DNA of 64,000 bases from Sphaerisporangium fuscum. Its GTDB lineage: Bacteria; Actinomycetota; Actinomycetes; Streptosporangiales; Streptosporangiaceae. The stretch is from positions 1 through 64,000 of the forward strand of contig NZ_JAHDTF010000024.1 of NCBI RefSeq assembly GCF_018531465.1, in the 5' to 3' direction. Of the stretch, positions 42,180 to 51,464 are shown in pieces. Made by a program: the position numbers and the translations under genes. Within the stretch, counting starts at the first letter, position 1. Each line of letters begins with the position of its first letter. The notes below the pieces were generated by a model. The model made no database searches and was not told the origin of the DNA. It worked only from the letters and a program-made list of their open reading frames with translations.

Positions 42180-42458
42180 CCGGAGGCCGCGGCCCGTGAG
42201 TTGCTGGAGGAGACCGGTCTGCGCGGTGAGTTGCTGCCTGTGCCGGCGGCCGTGGCCGTGCGTTCCTATCGGGCCGACTGGTCGCCGACGCTGGGCCTGT
42301 CGTACGCGGCCGTCATCGACCGTGGCGTGCCGCTGCGCGGGGAAAGCGGACAACCACCGAAGTGGGTCCATCTGGACGATGAGTGGGGGAGCGCGTTCCC
42401 GGAGGATCGCGACCGCATCCGCGCGCATGTGCGCCGGCTGGCGGCCGGGACAGGCTGA
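42180..42458 (+). pseudogene. 5'-truncated Nudix hydrolase remnant
   Basis: In frame from about 42180: PEAAARELLEETGLRGELLP is the second half of a Nudix box (REL-LEE-TG), followed by a normal C-terminal part to 42458. The first half of the box (GGxxE) and the N-terminal strands are missing; upstream the frame closes at a TAG (42147-42149) after unrelated sequence. Not functional as it stands. Confidence 0.55.
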
Positions 42459-42715
42459 GACTTCCTGCCGACCACCGTGTTGACGGCGCCGGCGGCGGCC
42501 CCGGCCGCCAGGACGGCGAGGATCTCCCCGCGGATCACGGCTCGCCCCTCTTCTCGCCCGGCATGCCCATGGGGGGAGCATAGGTACCAGATGCTTCGAC
42601 GAGCGTCGAAGCGTCAGGGACGAAGGCGGCCATCGTCCCGGAGAGGACGGCCGGCGGTCATACGCTTCGGCTCCGCGCCGACGTGGGCCTGCTCATCCGG
42701 CCGCGGGGTGCCGGC

Positions 42716-43090
42716 TCACGGGGACGTCACCGGGTCCGCTGGGCCTCCGAGCGCCTCCGGACGGTGTCGCTCGCGGTACCACCGGCCCCAGTCGTCGAGC
42801 AGGTCGGCGATGCGTTCCAGGCTCCGTCCCGTCTCCGTCAGGGAGTACTCCACCTTCGGGGGCACCTCGCGGTACACCTCACGTACGACGAGCCCGTCGG
42901 TCTCCATCTCGCGCAACTGGCGGGTCAGCATCCGCTGGGTGATGCCCGGCATGGCGCGTTTCAACTCACCGAAGCGGTGGGTGCCGGTGAGCAGGCGCTT
43001 GAGGATGGCCAGCTTCCACCTGCCGCCGAGGACCTCCATGGCGATCTCGACCGCGCACTCGTCCGGTGTCGTCTCGCTGTCGCCCCGCAT
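42716..43090 (-). CDS. HxlR-family transcriptional regulator
   Basis: A 124-residue winged-helix protein: MEVLGGRWKLAILKRLLTGT, FGELKRAMPGITQRMLTRQL and VEYSLTETGRSL are the three blocks of the HxlR/MarR-like family. The N terminus has a cysteine (PDECAVEIAM), the usual redox/aldehyde-sensing position in this family. ATG 43090. It is divergent from an MFS exporter with a 93-bp shared promoter region containing GTATAC, so it probably represses or activates the exporter. Confidence 0.85.
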   Translation of the reverse strand: MRGDSETTPDECAVEIAMEVLGGRWKLAILKRLLTGTHRFGELKRAMPGITQRMLTRQLREMETDGLVVREVYREVPPKVEYSLTETGRSLERIADLLDDWGRWYRERHRPEALGGPADPVTSP

Positions 43091-43183
43091 GTGCCGTCCT
43101 CCAGCATCGGTATACAAAGTGACACTACGGCACAGAAAAGACCGTACTTGTGAGAACGGTACCGGTGCCGACAGAGTGCCGCC

Positions 43184-44770
43184 ATGGGTGCCAACGACCT
43201 CACCGGCCCGCCGGACCTTCGGCACGCGACCCCGGCGGCGTACCGCCGCAGGTGGGCGGTCCTCGCCGTCCTGTGCACGAGTCTGCTGCTGTGCGGCGTC
43301 GACCTGACGGTGCTCCACGCCGCGGTGCCGTCGATGACCATGGACCTGCACCCGAGCGGTGTGGAACTGCTGTGGATCGTGGACGTCTACTCGCTCACCC
43401 TCGCGGCGCTGCTGGTGACCTGCGGGACCCTGGGCGACCGTGTCGGCCGCAAGCGTATGGCGCTGACGGGGATGGCGGTGTTCGGCCTGGCGTCGGCGGC
43501 CGCGGCGCCGGCGCAGGGGACCGCCCAGTTGATCGGCGCGCGGATGCTGCTCGGCGCGGGCGCGGCGATGATCATGGCCTCCACCGTCGCGATCATCAGG
43601 GTGGTCTTTCCCGACGCCCGTGAACGGGCGCTGGCCATCGGGATCTGGACCTCCGCGCACAGCCTGGGCGCCACGATCGGGCCGCTGGTGGGGGGAGCGG
43701 TGGCCGAAAGGTGGTGGTGGGGCGCGGTCTTCCTGGTCAACGTCCCGATCGCCGCGGTCGTGCTCGCCGTGGGGGCGAAGGTGATCCCGGAGTCGAGGAA
43801 CCCCACGCCGCGCCGATGGGATCTGCTCGGCGTCCTGCAGTCGATCGCCGGGCTCGCCGGCGTCGTGTTCGCGGTCAAGCAGGCGGGCGAGCACCTGAGC
43901 CTCGACCTGCTCACGGGCGTCATCGGGGTCGCCGGGACGGGACTGATGGCGGCGTTCGTCGTGCGTCAGCGGCGGCTGGCCCAGCCGTTGCTCGATCTGT
44001 CCCTGTTCTCCGATCGCCGGTTCACGATCGCCACGGTGTGCGTCATCGGCTGCTTCGGCGGCTACACCGCGATGCTGTTCTTCTTCACCCAGTGGTTCCA
44101 ATGGGTCGGCGGCCGCACACCGCTGGAGGCGGGGCTCGCCCTGGCGCCGCTGGCCGCCGCCAACGCGGCCGGGGCGGTCCTCGCCCCGCGGGCCGCGCGG
44201 CGGTTCGGCGACCTGCCCACCACCGTCGGAGCGCTGGGCCTGTTCGCCGCGGGCCTGGCCGTCATGACGGTGGCGGGTCACGGCACCGGGTACGGCCTGG
44301 TGGTCGCAGTGCTCGTCGCGGCGGGGATCGGTGCGGGAGTCATCATGACGCTGGGTGCCGACTCCATCATGGCCGCCGCGGATCCCGACCGGGCCGGTGA
44401 GGCGGCGGCCATCCAGGAGACCTCCTTCGAGCTCGGGGCAGGGCTCGGCGTCGCGGTGTTCGGGACCGTGCTGGCCGCGACGTACCGGATCGTGCTGCCA
44501 CCGGTGCCGAATCTCTCCCCGTCCGCTCGTGAGGCCGCCCGGGAGTCGATCGGGACGGCCGCCGAGATCGCGGACCGGCTCGACCCGGCGGCGGCCGCCC
44601 TGCTGCGCGACGCCGCCCGAGCCGCCTATGACACGGGGTTCACCGTGGTGACGGCGACCGCCGCGATCCTGCTCGCGGTGCTGGCCGCGCTCACCGCGGT
44701 GGCGCTCCGCCCGGGCGGGCGCCGGCGCGTCGGCGCCGGCCGCGCAGGAGCCCGCGGGCGGCCGGGCTGA
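43184..44770 (+). CDS. MFS drug exporter, DHA2 (14-helix) family
   Basis: A 528-residue protein with about 14 hydrophobic helices. Family motifs: LWIVDVYSLTLAALLVTCGT, LGDRVGRKRMAL (motif A), and GPLVGGAVAE (motif C-like, typical of exporters). It resembles the EmrB/QacA and SmvA multidrug exporters. It is divergent from an HxlR regulator, which probably senses the exported compound. ATG 43184. Confidence 0.85.
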   Translation: MGANDLTGPPDLRHATPAAYRRRWAVLAVLCTSLLLCGVDLTVLHAAVPSMTMDLHPSGVELLWIVDVYSLTLAALLVTCGTLGDRVGRKRMALTGMAVFGLASAAAAPAQGTAQLIGARMLLGAGAAMIMASTVAIIRVVFPDARERALAIGIWTSAHSLGATIGPLVGGAVAERWWWGAVFLVNVPIAAVVLAVGAKVIPESRNPTPRRWDLLGVLQSIAGLAGVVFAVKQAGEHLSLDLLTGVIGVAGTGLMAAFVVRQRRLAQPLLDLSLFSDRRFTIATVCVIGCFGGYTAMLFFFTQWFQWVGGRTPLEAGLALAPLAAANAAGAVLAPRAARRFGDLPTTVGALGLFAAGLAVMTVAGHGTGYGLVVAVLVAAGIGAGVIMTLGADSIMAAADPDRAGEAAAIQETSFELGAGLGVAVFGTVLAATYRIVLPPVPNLSPSAREAARESIGTAAEIADRLDPAAAALLRDAARAAYDTGFTVVTATAAILLAVLAALTAVALRPGGRRRVGAGRAGARGRPG

Positions 44771-44965
44771 CGGCCCGTACGCGGACGGTCCCGTCGCCGT
44801 CTGGACCCGGCACGGACGGCCGCGCCGGCGGCGGGAGCGACGCCTCGTAGGCCGCTTGTCGCTCCAGACCGGGCGGAGGTCATCCGGGCGCTCCGCCGGG
44901 CGTATTGTCCTGTTGTGGGCGCTTCGCGGTGCCTGTGGCGTGGGGTCGAGCCGCGGGACCGCCTT

Positions 44966-45007
44966 GGCGCACACCGGCAGGCCGCCCGGCGCCCGGCGGT
45001 GTGCGCC
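44966..45007. repeat. 11-bp perfect inverted repeat upstream of phosphatase gene
   Basis: GGCGCACACCG (44966-44976) and CGGTGTGCGCC (44997-45007) with a 20-base spacer, inside the 317-bp gap between the MFS stop and the phosphatase start. It could be a terminator for the exporter or a leader hairpin; nothing else is recognisable in this gap. Confidence 0.5.
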
Positions 45008-45087
45008 GACCGTCAGACCGGCGCGGTCCGGGCATCAGCGGGGAGGCCGCCGCGCCCGCCGCCCAGCCGACCCGGACGGAGATATCG

Positions 45088-47406
45088 ATGAGCCTGCCCG
45101 GTGACCGGCTCGACAGCGAGCCACTGGACGAGGAACTGGCGGCGGTGATGCGCCGCACGGGGGCCTCGGGCGGAGGCGTCTACCTGCTGTCCGGGGGAGA
45201 GCCGGTGCTGGCCCTGGTGACGATGGGCGGCGCGATGATCGAGTTCGCGCTCCCGTGGCGGCGCGTGCGGCTGACCACCGCCGCTCCGATCACCGACGCG
45301 GTGCGTCGGGACCGCCTGGTGTGGGTGGGCCGGCAGGAGGACCTGGCCCGCTGGTATCCGCGCCTCGCGGCGGTCCTGCCCCACCAGATGTCGATCGCGG
45401 CCGTCCCCCTCGCGGGGAGCCGGCGCTGCTGGGGCGTGCTGCTGCTCATCTGGCTCGATGACCACCCGCCGCACATCACCCCTCGCGAACGCGGCACCAT
45501 CACCGCCAGCGCCCGGCGGCTGGCCCGCGCCCTGGACGACGCGTGCGCGTCCCCCGTCATCCCCGACCAGCCCCGCATCGCCCCGCCGCGCCGCGTGGAG
45601 CCCGCGCAGTCCGGCCTGGCCGCCGTCGACTTCGCCGAACGCCTGCCCGGCGCCCTGGCCATGGACCTGGAAGGCCACATCACCTTCCTGACCACCCGCG
45701 CGGCCGACCTTCTGGGCCGCAGCCCCGATCAACTGCTCGGGACCCTGCCGTGGCAGTCACTGCCCTGGCTGGACGACCCCGTCTACGAGGACCATTACCG
45801 CACCGCCGTCGTCACCCGGCGCCCCGTCTCCTACACCGTGCTGCGCCCCCCCGGCCAATGGCTGGCCATACAGCTCCACCCCGACGCCTCGGGCATCAGC
45901 GCGCTCATCAGCCCGGCCGACTGGGAGGAGGCCGTGCCCAAGCTGCCCGCGGTCGCGTCGCTCACCACGGCGCCGAGCGGGATCACCGGGGTGGGACGGC
46001 TGTACCAGCTCATCCACCTGGCGGCCGCGCTCACCGAGACCGTCGGCGTCCAGGACGTCGTCGACCTGATCGCCGACCAGGTCCTGCCCGCCTTCGGCGC
46101 CGACGGCATGGTGATGAACACCCTCGACGGGGCCCGCCTGACGATCATCGGCCACCGGGGTTACGACCTGGCACGCATCCACCTGCTGGACGGCCAGCAC
46201 CTGGACACCGACCTCACCCCCCTCGGCCGCATCCTCGCCGGCGGAACCCCCGCCTTCTACAACGACCCCGAGGAAATCACCAAGTCCTACCCGCAGGCGC
46301 CCGCGCTCAGCGGCAAACAGGCCTGGGCCTTCCTGCCGCTGATCACCTCCGGCCGCCCTGTCGGCTGCTGCGTCATCTCCTACCGCCATCCCCACACTTT
46401 CACCGCCGACGAACGCGCCACCCTCACCTCGCTGGCCGGCATCATCGCCCAGGCCCTGGACCGCGCCCGCCTGTACGACGCCAAACACGCCCTCGCCCAC
46501 AGCCTCCAGCAGGCGCTCCTTCCCCAGAGGCTGCCCGACGTTCCCGGCCTGACCGCCGCCGCCCGCTACCTGCCCGCCAGCCACGGCATGGACGTCGGCG
46601 GCGACTTCTACGACCTCATCCGCCTGGACGACACCACCGCCGCCGTCGCCATCGGGGACGTCCAGGGCCACAACGTCACCGCCGCGGCGCTCATGGGCCA
46701 GGTCCGCACCGCCGTCCACTCCTACGCCACCACCGGGGCGCCCCCCGAGCAGGTGCTCGCCCGGACCAACCGGGTCCTGGCCGACTTCGAGACCGACCTG
46801 TTCGTCTCCTGCCTGTACATCCAGCTCGACCTCGCCCGCCACCGCGCGCGTGCGGCCAGCGCGGGGCACCTGCCGCCCTTGGTGCGGTGGCCCGACGGGC
46901 ATGCCGAGGTCCTCGAGCTCCCTTACGGCCTGCTGATGGGCATCGGCCGCGATACCGCGTACGACAGCGTCGAGATCCCGCTGCCCCCGGGCGCGCTTCT
47001 CGCCCTGTTCACCGATGGCCTCATCGAATCCCCCGGCACCGACCTCGGCCACAACATCGCCGACCTGGCCGCCCGGCTGGGCCACGCCCGGGCCCGGGAC
47101 GTGGACACCGTCGCCGACTCCCTGGTCGGACAGGCCACCCAGTCCGTCAGCCGCGACGACGACATCGCCCTGCTGGTGATCCAGACCGATCCGTCAGGCG
47201 ACTTGGTGGTTCACGACGCCGGTGTAGAGGCCGGCCACGGCCTGGGCCGGGATGGTGACGATCAGGGTGGGGTTCCAGGCGGCGGAGTTGTCGCCCGAGC
47301 CGGTGGTCTTGCTGAACGCGGTGCGTGGCTGGTCCAGGGTGACCGCCGCGGCGGCGTTGGCCTGCCCGGGGACGAAGGTGCCGGTGGTGGCGGTGGCCGG
47401 CCCTGA
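45088..47406 (+). CDS. PAS-GAF-SpoIIE serine phosphatase (RsbU-type), with run-through C terminus
   Basis: About 772 residues. After an N-terminal GAF-like region comes a PAS domain (FLTTRAADLLGRSPDQLLG), a GAF domain (VVDLIADQVLPAFGADGMVM), a linker helix (HALAHSLQQALLPQRLPDVP), and the PP2C/SpoIIE core with metal residues in MDVGGDFYDL, AIGDVQGHNVTAAALM, FTDGLIESP and SRDDDIALLVIQ. Such proteins dephosphorylate anti-anti-sigma factors in response to signals. Homology ends near 47200, but no stop occurs until 47406, so about 70 Gly/Val-rich residues are antisense to the convergent secreted-protein gene. ATG 45088 has CGGAG upstream. Confidence 0.85.
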   Translation: MSLPGDRLDSEPLDEELAAVMRRTGASGGGVYLLSGGEPVLALVTMGGAMIEFALPWRRVRLTTAAPITDAVRRDRLVWVGRQEDLARWYPRLAAVLPHQMSIAAVPLAGSRRCWGVLLLIWLDDHPPHITPRERGTITASARRLARALDDACASPVIPDQPRIAPPRRVEPAQSGLAAVDFAERLPGALAMDLEGHITFLTTRAADLLGRSPDQLLGTLPWQSLPWLDDPVYEDHYRTAVVTRRPVSYTVLRPPGQWLAIQLHPDASGISALISPADWEEAVPKLPAVASLTTAPSGITGVGRLYQLIHLAAALTETVGVQDVVDLIADQVLPAFGADGMVMNTLDGARLTIIGHRGYDLARIHLLDGQHLDTDLTPLGRILAGGTPAFYNDPEEITKSYPQAPALSGKQAWAFLPLITSGRPVGCCVISYRHPHTFTADERATLTSLAGIIAQALDRARLYDAKHALAHSLQQALLPQRLPDVPGLTAAARYLPASHGMDVGGDFYDLIRLDDTTAAVAIGDVQGHNVTAAALMGQVRTAVHSYATTGAPPEQVLARTNRVLADFETDLFVSCLYIQLDLARHRARAASAGHLPPLVRWPDGHAEVLELPYGLLMGIGRDTAYDSVEIPLPPGALLALFTDGLIESPGTDLGHNIADLAARLGHARARDVDTVADSLVGQATQSVSRDDDIALLVIQTDPSGDLVVHDAGVEAGHGLGRDGDDQGGVPGGGVVARAGGLAERGAWLVQGDRRGGVGLPGDEGAGGGGGRP

Positions 47407-47775
47407 CCAGTAGGCGATGCCGGTGGCGGGGATGGTCTCGGCGGCGGTGCCGCTTCCGGTGGTGAAGCCGGTGGCCGACACCGTCGCGGTCCAGGTGGCC
47501 GTCAGCGCGGCCCGCTGGTCGGAGACGGTGACGGTGCCGAGCTGGCCGGTGATCTGGTTGCCCGGGGTGTTGCTCCCGATGTTCACCGGGCCGTTGGGCA
47601 CGGAGATGGTCAGGGAGTCGGGAGCCGTCACTGCGAAGGTCACCGTGCTGGGACAGGTGGTCGAGGCAGGGCAGGTGCCGGCCTTCGCGGGCGGGGCCAA
47701 GGCCGGAGCCGTCAGGAGCGCGGCGGCGATGAGGGCGCCGGCCGGCACGGCGCCTAGACGATGTTCGTACGGCAA
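47194..47775 (-). CDS. Secreted protein of unknown function with beta-rich domain
   Basis: A 193-residue exported protein: a signal peptide (LIAAALLTAPALAPPAKA, cut after AKA), then a Thr/Ala/Gly-rich beta domain (PDSLTISVPNGPVNIGS, IPATGIAYWSGPATATTGTF, AWNPTLIVTIPAQAVAGLYT). A cysteine pair near the mature N terminus (TCPASTTC) may bond. The style resembles repeated Ig-like or WxL-type surface proteins of actinomycetes; no name assigned. TTG 47775 is inferred from AGGGGG about ten bases upstream. The 3' 213 bp overlap the phosphatase run-through. Confidence 0.65.
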   Translation of the reverse strand: MPYEHRLGAVPAGALIAAALLTAPALAPPAKAGTCPASTTCPSTVTFAVTAPDSLTISVPNGPVNIGSNTPGNQITGQLGTVTVSDQRAALTATWTATVSATGFTTGSGTAAETIPATGIAYWSGPATATTGTFVPGQANAAAAVTLDQPRTAFSKTTGSGDNSAAWNPTLIVTIPAQAVAGLYTGVVNHQVA

Positions 47776-48259
47776 CCTCGTGCCCCCTTCGGTTCACACC
47801 CACCTGCTCGTGGACCTTCTCCCACGCGATCAGATCATGCTGGTGGTGTCATTCCGGTACGAGCGCCGACATGAACCGTCTGGCCATTTTTGATCATCTC
47901 TTGGCGGGCTCGGCGATCGCCGGACACAGGAAGACCGTTCAACGGCGCAGGAGAAGAACGCGCCGCTTCGCCGAGCGGACGGCCGGTTCGAGAGGCGCCC
48001 GACGCCGGCATTTCACACGGATCTCCGCAGGTCATCGTGAGTACTGACACCGCGATCCCTGGGAGGGGCGATTCGATCGGGGTTCTGCCGTCCGGCGCGG
48101 GGCTGTTGGCCGGGTAGGGCCACGGCCACATCGTGTCCGGATCGACGTCAGAACGTCCTGTCCGGGAAGTACGGGGCGGCGGTCTGGGCGTGCGAGTCGC
48201 GGCTGCCCAGCGGGTCCCGCCTGCCCGGCGCGCCCTCGCCACCAGTCTAGGCTGGGTGG
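47776..48259. other. Gene-free stretch
   Basis: 484 bp between the divergent secreted-protein and P-loop kinase starts. Short open frames exist but none has a ribosome site or recognisable sequence. It must hold the two promoters. Confidence 0.45.
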
Positions 48260-48796
48260 ATGCAGCGGATCCTCGTGGTGGGCATCAGCGGGGCGGGAAA
48301 GTCGACCATGGCACGGGCACTGAGCAGCCGGCTCGCCCTGCCCTACCACGAGATGGACGCCCTGTACTTCGGCGGGCCCGGCTGGGCGGTGAACGAACGG
48401 TTCGCCGCCCAGGTCACCGAGATCGCCGGGTCGCCGGCCTGGGTCTTCGACTCGTACGGCTACCCGGAGGTCCGTGACCTGCTGTGGGAGTGCGCCGACA
48501 CCATCGTGTGGCTGGACTATCCCCGGCGGGCCGTCATGCCCCGGATCCTGCGGCGGTCGTTACGCAGGACGCTTCTCCGTGAGCCGATATTCAACGGGAA
48601 CCGGGAGACCCTGGCGGGATGGTTCCGGCGGGATCATCCCGCCTGGTGGGCGTGGTCCCAGCACGCGGCACGACGAGCGGACATCCAGCGCCGCATCGGT
48701 GATCGGCGCTTCGCGCCTTTGCGTGTTCTCCGTTTCACCAGCATTCACGCCTCTGCCGGCTGGCTCGGTTCCGTGGCCCCCCGCCGGCCCGGATGA
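48260..48796 (+). CDS. P-loop kinase-like protein (adenylate kinase/topology modulation family)
   Basis: A 178-residue P-loop NTPase: Walker A ILVVGISGAGKSTMARAL at the N terminus, substrate-side YHEMDALYFGGPGW, VFDSYGYPEVRDLL, IVWLDYPRRAVMPRILRRS and the lid-like RETLAGWFRRDHPAWWAWS. This pattern belongs to the FlaR/topology-modulation-like small-molecule kinases of unknown substrate. ATG 48260 with GGGTGG upstream. Confidence 0.75.
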   Translation: MQRILVVGISGAGKSTMARALSSRLALPYHEMDALYFGGPGWAVNERFAAQVTEIAGSPAWVFDSYGYPEVRDLLWECADTIVWLDYPRRAVMPRILRRSLRRTLLREPIFNGNRETLAGWFRRDHPAWWAWSQHAARRADIQRRIGDRRFAPLRVLRFTSIHASAGWLGSVAPRRPG

Positions 48797-48966
48797 GACA
48801 TCAGAGCGGCGCCGGGTGCGGGCGATGGCGATCGTGGGGATCAGGGTCAGCGGTGGTCGTGGGCCGTCGTCGGCGGCGACGAAGGGGGCGGTCCCGCCGG
48901 CCATCGAGGGCGCGTCCAGCATGATTCGGTCTCGGCCGAAGTGTTTCCGGGACAGAGTTGCCCCCA

Positions 48967-49200
48967 TGACCGAGATGGCGTCCGCGCACGATTTCGCTCG
49001 TGACGTCGAGGGCTGGATGCTCTCGACCCCTGGTGAGCCGTCCGCGGCGGTGGGCGGGTGTCGTTGCTGGCGCATTCATGGGGAACGATGGTCGCGGACC
49101 TCGTGGCCGGGCGCTGTCCGGAATCGGTCGACCGGCTTGTCCTGTTCGCGCCGTTCGCGCGCCGGAGTCCGGCCGTCACGCTCTCTACCGCGCGGCCGCG
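48967..49200 (+). pseudogene. Alpha/beta-hydrolase remnant, fragmentary
   Basis: One frame holds MTEMASAHDFARDVEGWM up to about 49050. The next frame (from 49058) holds SLLAHSWGTMVADLVAGRCP and DRLVLFAPFA, the nucleophile elbow and following strand of an alpha/beta hydrolase. No acid or histidine part follows before the next gene. It is read as a decayed gene with at least one frameshift. Confidence 0.45.
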
Positions 49201-49262
49201 GGATTCCTGCTCGGCGCGTGATCGTCCGTACCCGCTGTCACCACACCTCTGGAGGCGTCCGA

Positions 49263-49892
49263 ATGTTCGTCGTGTTGTTCGAGGTCCAACCCCGCGCCGA
49301 CCTGTGGGATGCGTACCTCGACGTCGCCAGGCTACTGCGGCCGGAACTCGAGACGATCGATGGTTTCGTCGACAACACCCGCTTCGCCAGTGCCCGCACA
49401 GCCGGCCGGTTGCTGTCACTGTCGACCTGGCGGGACGAGAAGGCGCTCGTCCGATGGCGCACCCATGCCGTCCACCACGTGCACGGGCAGCAACGGGGCC
49501 GGTCCGAGATATTCACCGACTACCGGATCCGGGTCGCCGAGGTGACCCACGACACCCATGCCCCCGACGGCATTCCGGTCGCCCCGAGCAGGAGCGACGT
49601 GACGGAGACCGGGTCCGCCGCCGCCGTGACGATTCTCGAACCACTCGACACGGCGCGGCCTGACGCGCTGCCCGATCTTGGCGCGGCCGCCGGGCTCGCC
49701 GACGTCGAGCGCTACGACGGCGTCCTCGACCCCCACGCCCCGCTGCTCCTGGCTTCCTGGACCACCCCTGACGCCGCGGGCGCCGGCACCCCGCCGCTGA
49801 CCGGCGTCCGGATCCGGCACGCCACGGTGATCCGCGAATACGAGATGCGTGATCGTCGGGAGGCTCCGCAGTACTTCCCGGACGTCCCGTGA
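49263..49892 (+). CDS. Antibiotic biosynthesis monooxygenase (ABM)-domain protein
   Basis: A 209-residue protein. The N-terminal ~100 residues form a ferredoxin-like ABM domain: FVVLFEVQPRADLWDAYLDV, IDGFVDNTRFASARTAGRLL, STWRDEKALVRWRTHAVHHV; the C-terminal ~90 residues are a second, weaker domain of the same type (LLLASWTTPDAAG). ABM proteins oxidise quinone-like compounds or degrade haem; the cofactor is unknown. ATG 49263 has GGAGG seven bases upstream. No coupled partner gene. Confidence 0.75.
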   Translation: MFVVLFEVQPRADLWDAYLDVARLLRPELETIDGFVDNTRFASARTAGRLLSLSTWRDEKALVRWRTHAVHHVHGQQRGRSEIFTDYRIRVAEVTHDTHAPDGIPVAPSRSDVTETGSAAAVTILEPLDTARPDALPDLGAAAGLADVERYDGVLDPHAPLLLASWTTPDAAGAGTPPLTGVRIRHATVIREYEMRDRREAPQYFPDVP

Positions 49893-50115
49893 CCGCGGCC
49901 GGCCAGGACATCAGGAGCGGGGCGTGCTGCCGGGCGGGCGGCGGCCGAAGTTCAAGATCTTCATAGCTCGCCCCGATGAAGGGATTGGAAATGCGGCTCA
50001 GCCTCCCCCGGAGCACCCTGCTGAGCCTGACGACCTGACAGCATTCCAGGCCGTCGTCAGCTCGGGCGGGGCCACGATGGGGATCAGCGCGTCGCCCGCT
50101 CCTGACCGCCTGCGG

Positions 50116-51387
50116 TCAATGCCCGGGCGAAGGGGCACGCTCTGGTGCCGGCGAGGGGGCGCGGCCGGGTGCCTGGCCGTCGGGCGGCGGCACCGTGCCC
50201 CGGCCGGCCACCATCGCGACGATGACCTGCCCGGCCCCGGCGACGCACAGCAGAACGGTCGGCGCCTGCCAGCCGGAACCGGCGCTGTGCAGCAGCCCGA
50301 AGATCACCGGTCCGGCCGCGGCCAGCAGGTAACCGATCGACTGTGCCATCGCTGACAACGCGCCCGCCGCGGCCGCGTCCCGGGCGCGCAGGCTGAGGAA
50401 GGCCAATGCGAGCACCAGGCAGGCTCCGCCGCCCAGCCCGAGGACGACGCTCCACAGCAACGCCCATCCCGGCGCCACCAGAAGTCCGAGGTAGCCCGCG
50501 AGCAGAACCAGCGAGCTCACCGTCGCCACCGCGCGCTGGTCACGTGCCCACCGCAGCGCGGCGGGCACCGCCAGGCTGGTCAGCACCGCGACCGCCTGGA
50601 ACACGAACAGCAGCCATCCCGCCTCGGCGGCACTGGCTCCGCCGTCCTGGAACACCTGGGGCGACCACGTCACGACGACATAGAAGCCGAGCGACTGCAG
50701 TCCCATGAACGCCGTGACCGCCCACGCCAGCCCCGACCTCCACGGCAACCGGTGGCCGCGAATCGCCTCCGCGGCCGGTCGCGACGTCCGCAACCGGGGG
50801 AGCCACAGCACCAGGGCCACCGACGCGAGCACGATCCAGCACCCCAGCGCGGTGTGCCAGCCGCCGGGGGCGACCTGGCTCATCGGCACCGCCACCCCGG
50901 AGGCCACCGCGGCGACAGCCCCCATGACAGTGGCGTATGCGCTGGTCAGCATGCCCACCCTGGTTGGGAAGTCGCGCTTGATCAGGCTCGGCAGCATCAC
51001 GTTGCCCACGGCGATTCCTGCCCCGATGAGCATGGTTCCCGCGAACAGGCCGATCGCCGTCGGCACCCACCGGACCGCGATCCCGAGCGTCAGCACCACG
51101 AGCGCACCCCCGAGGAGCCGCTCGGGCCCCCACCGCGCCGCCAGCCACGGAACCACCGGAGATATCACCGCGAACGCCAGCAACGGCAGCGTGCTCACCA
51201 GACCCGCGACGGCCGGAGCCAACCCCAGATCGGCCTGCACGCGATCCAGCAACGGCCCGACGCCGGTCAAGCTCGGCCGCAGGTTCGCCGCCACCACCAG
51301 CAAACCCCACACCATCAGCGCCCGGCCGGAACGCCCCGTCGACCGCTTCGAATGCGGGGAGAACGGGTTGAGACGCTCGTTCGACAT
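50116..51387 (-). CDS. MFS transporter, CynX/NimT family
   Basis: A 423-residue protein with about twelve hydrophobic helices. NLRPSLTGVGPLLDRVQADL at the start of helix 1 is typical of CynX-type cyanate/2-nitroimidazole transporters, followed by the PWLAARWGPERLLGGAL motif-A loop. The substrate is unknown. ATG 51387 (GAGGTGG upstream) is preferred to a longer frame reaching into the operator. It is divergent from a TetR gene with a palindromic operator between. Confidence 0.82.
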   Translation of the reverse strand: MSNERLNPFSPHSKRSTGRSGRALMVWGLLVVAANLRPSLTGVGPLLDRVQADLGLAPAVAGLVSTLPLLAFAVISPVVPWLAARWGPERLLGGALVVLTLGIAVRWVPTAIGLFAGTMLIGAGIAVGNVMLPSLIKRDFPTRVGMLTSAYATVMGAVAAVASGVAVPMSQVAPGGWHTALGCWIVLASVALVLWLPRLRTSRPAAEAIRGHRLPWRSGLAWAVTAFMGLQSLGFYVVVTWSPQVFQDGGASAAEAGWLLFVFQAVAVLTSLAVPAALRWARDQRAVATVSSLVLLAGYLGLLVAPGWALLWSVVLGLGGGACLVLALAFLSLRARDAAAAGALSAMAQSIGYLLAAAGPVIFGLLHSAGSGWQAPTVLLCVAGAGQVIVAMVAGRGTVPPPDGQAPGRAPSPAPERAPSPGH

Positions 51388-51410
51388 GGTGTCCACCTCT
51401 CGGGCATAAT

Positions 51411-51435
51411 GCGGAATGTGGAATCCAGATTCCGC
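51411..51435. promoter_or_regulatory. Operator candidate between MFS and TetR genes
   Basis: Perfect arms GCGGAAT (51411-51417) and ATTCCGC (51429-51435), with inner GGAATCCAGATTCC, centred near 51423 between the divergent starts. It probably serves as the TetR protein's own operator, controlling both genes. Confidence 0.6.
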
Positions 51436-51464
51436 CAAGAAGTCTAGACAGAGGGGCGTTCGGG

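Noticed and set aside
42716..44974. A 752-codon minus-strand frame joined to the HxlR regulator
   Set aside because: Upstream of ATG 43090 it is antisense to the MFS exporter; only the last 124 codons are a real protein.
45757..47085. A 442-codon minus-strand frame
   Set aside because: Antisense to the PAS-GAF-SpoIIE phosphatase, low-complexity Val/Gly/Asp/His composition, no ribosome site.
47890..48117. A 75-codon plus-strand ORF in the gene-free stretch
   Set aside because: No ribosome site, no recognisable motif, composition of random high-GC frame.
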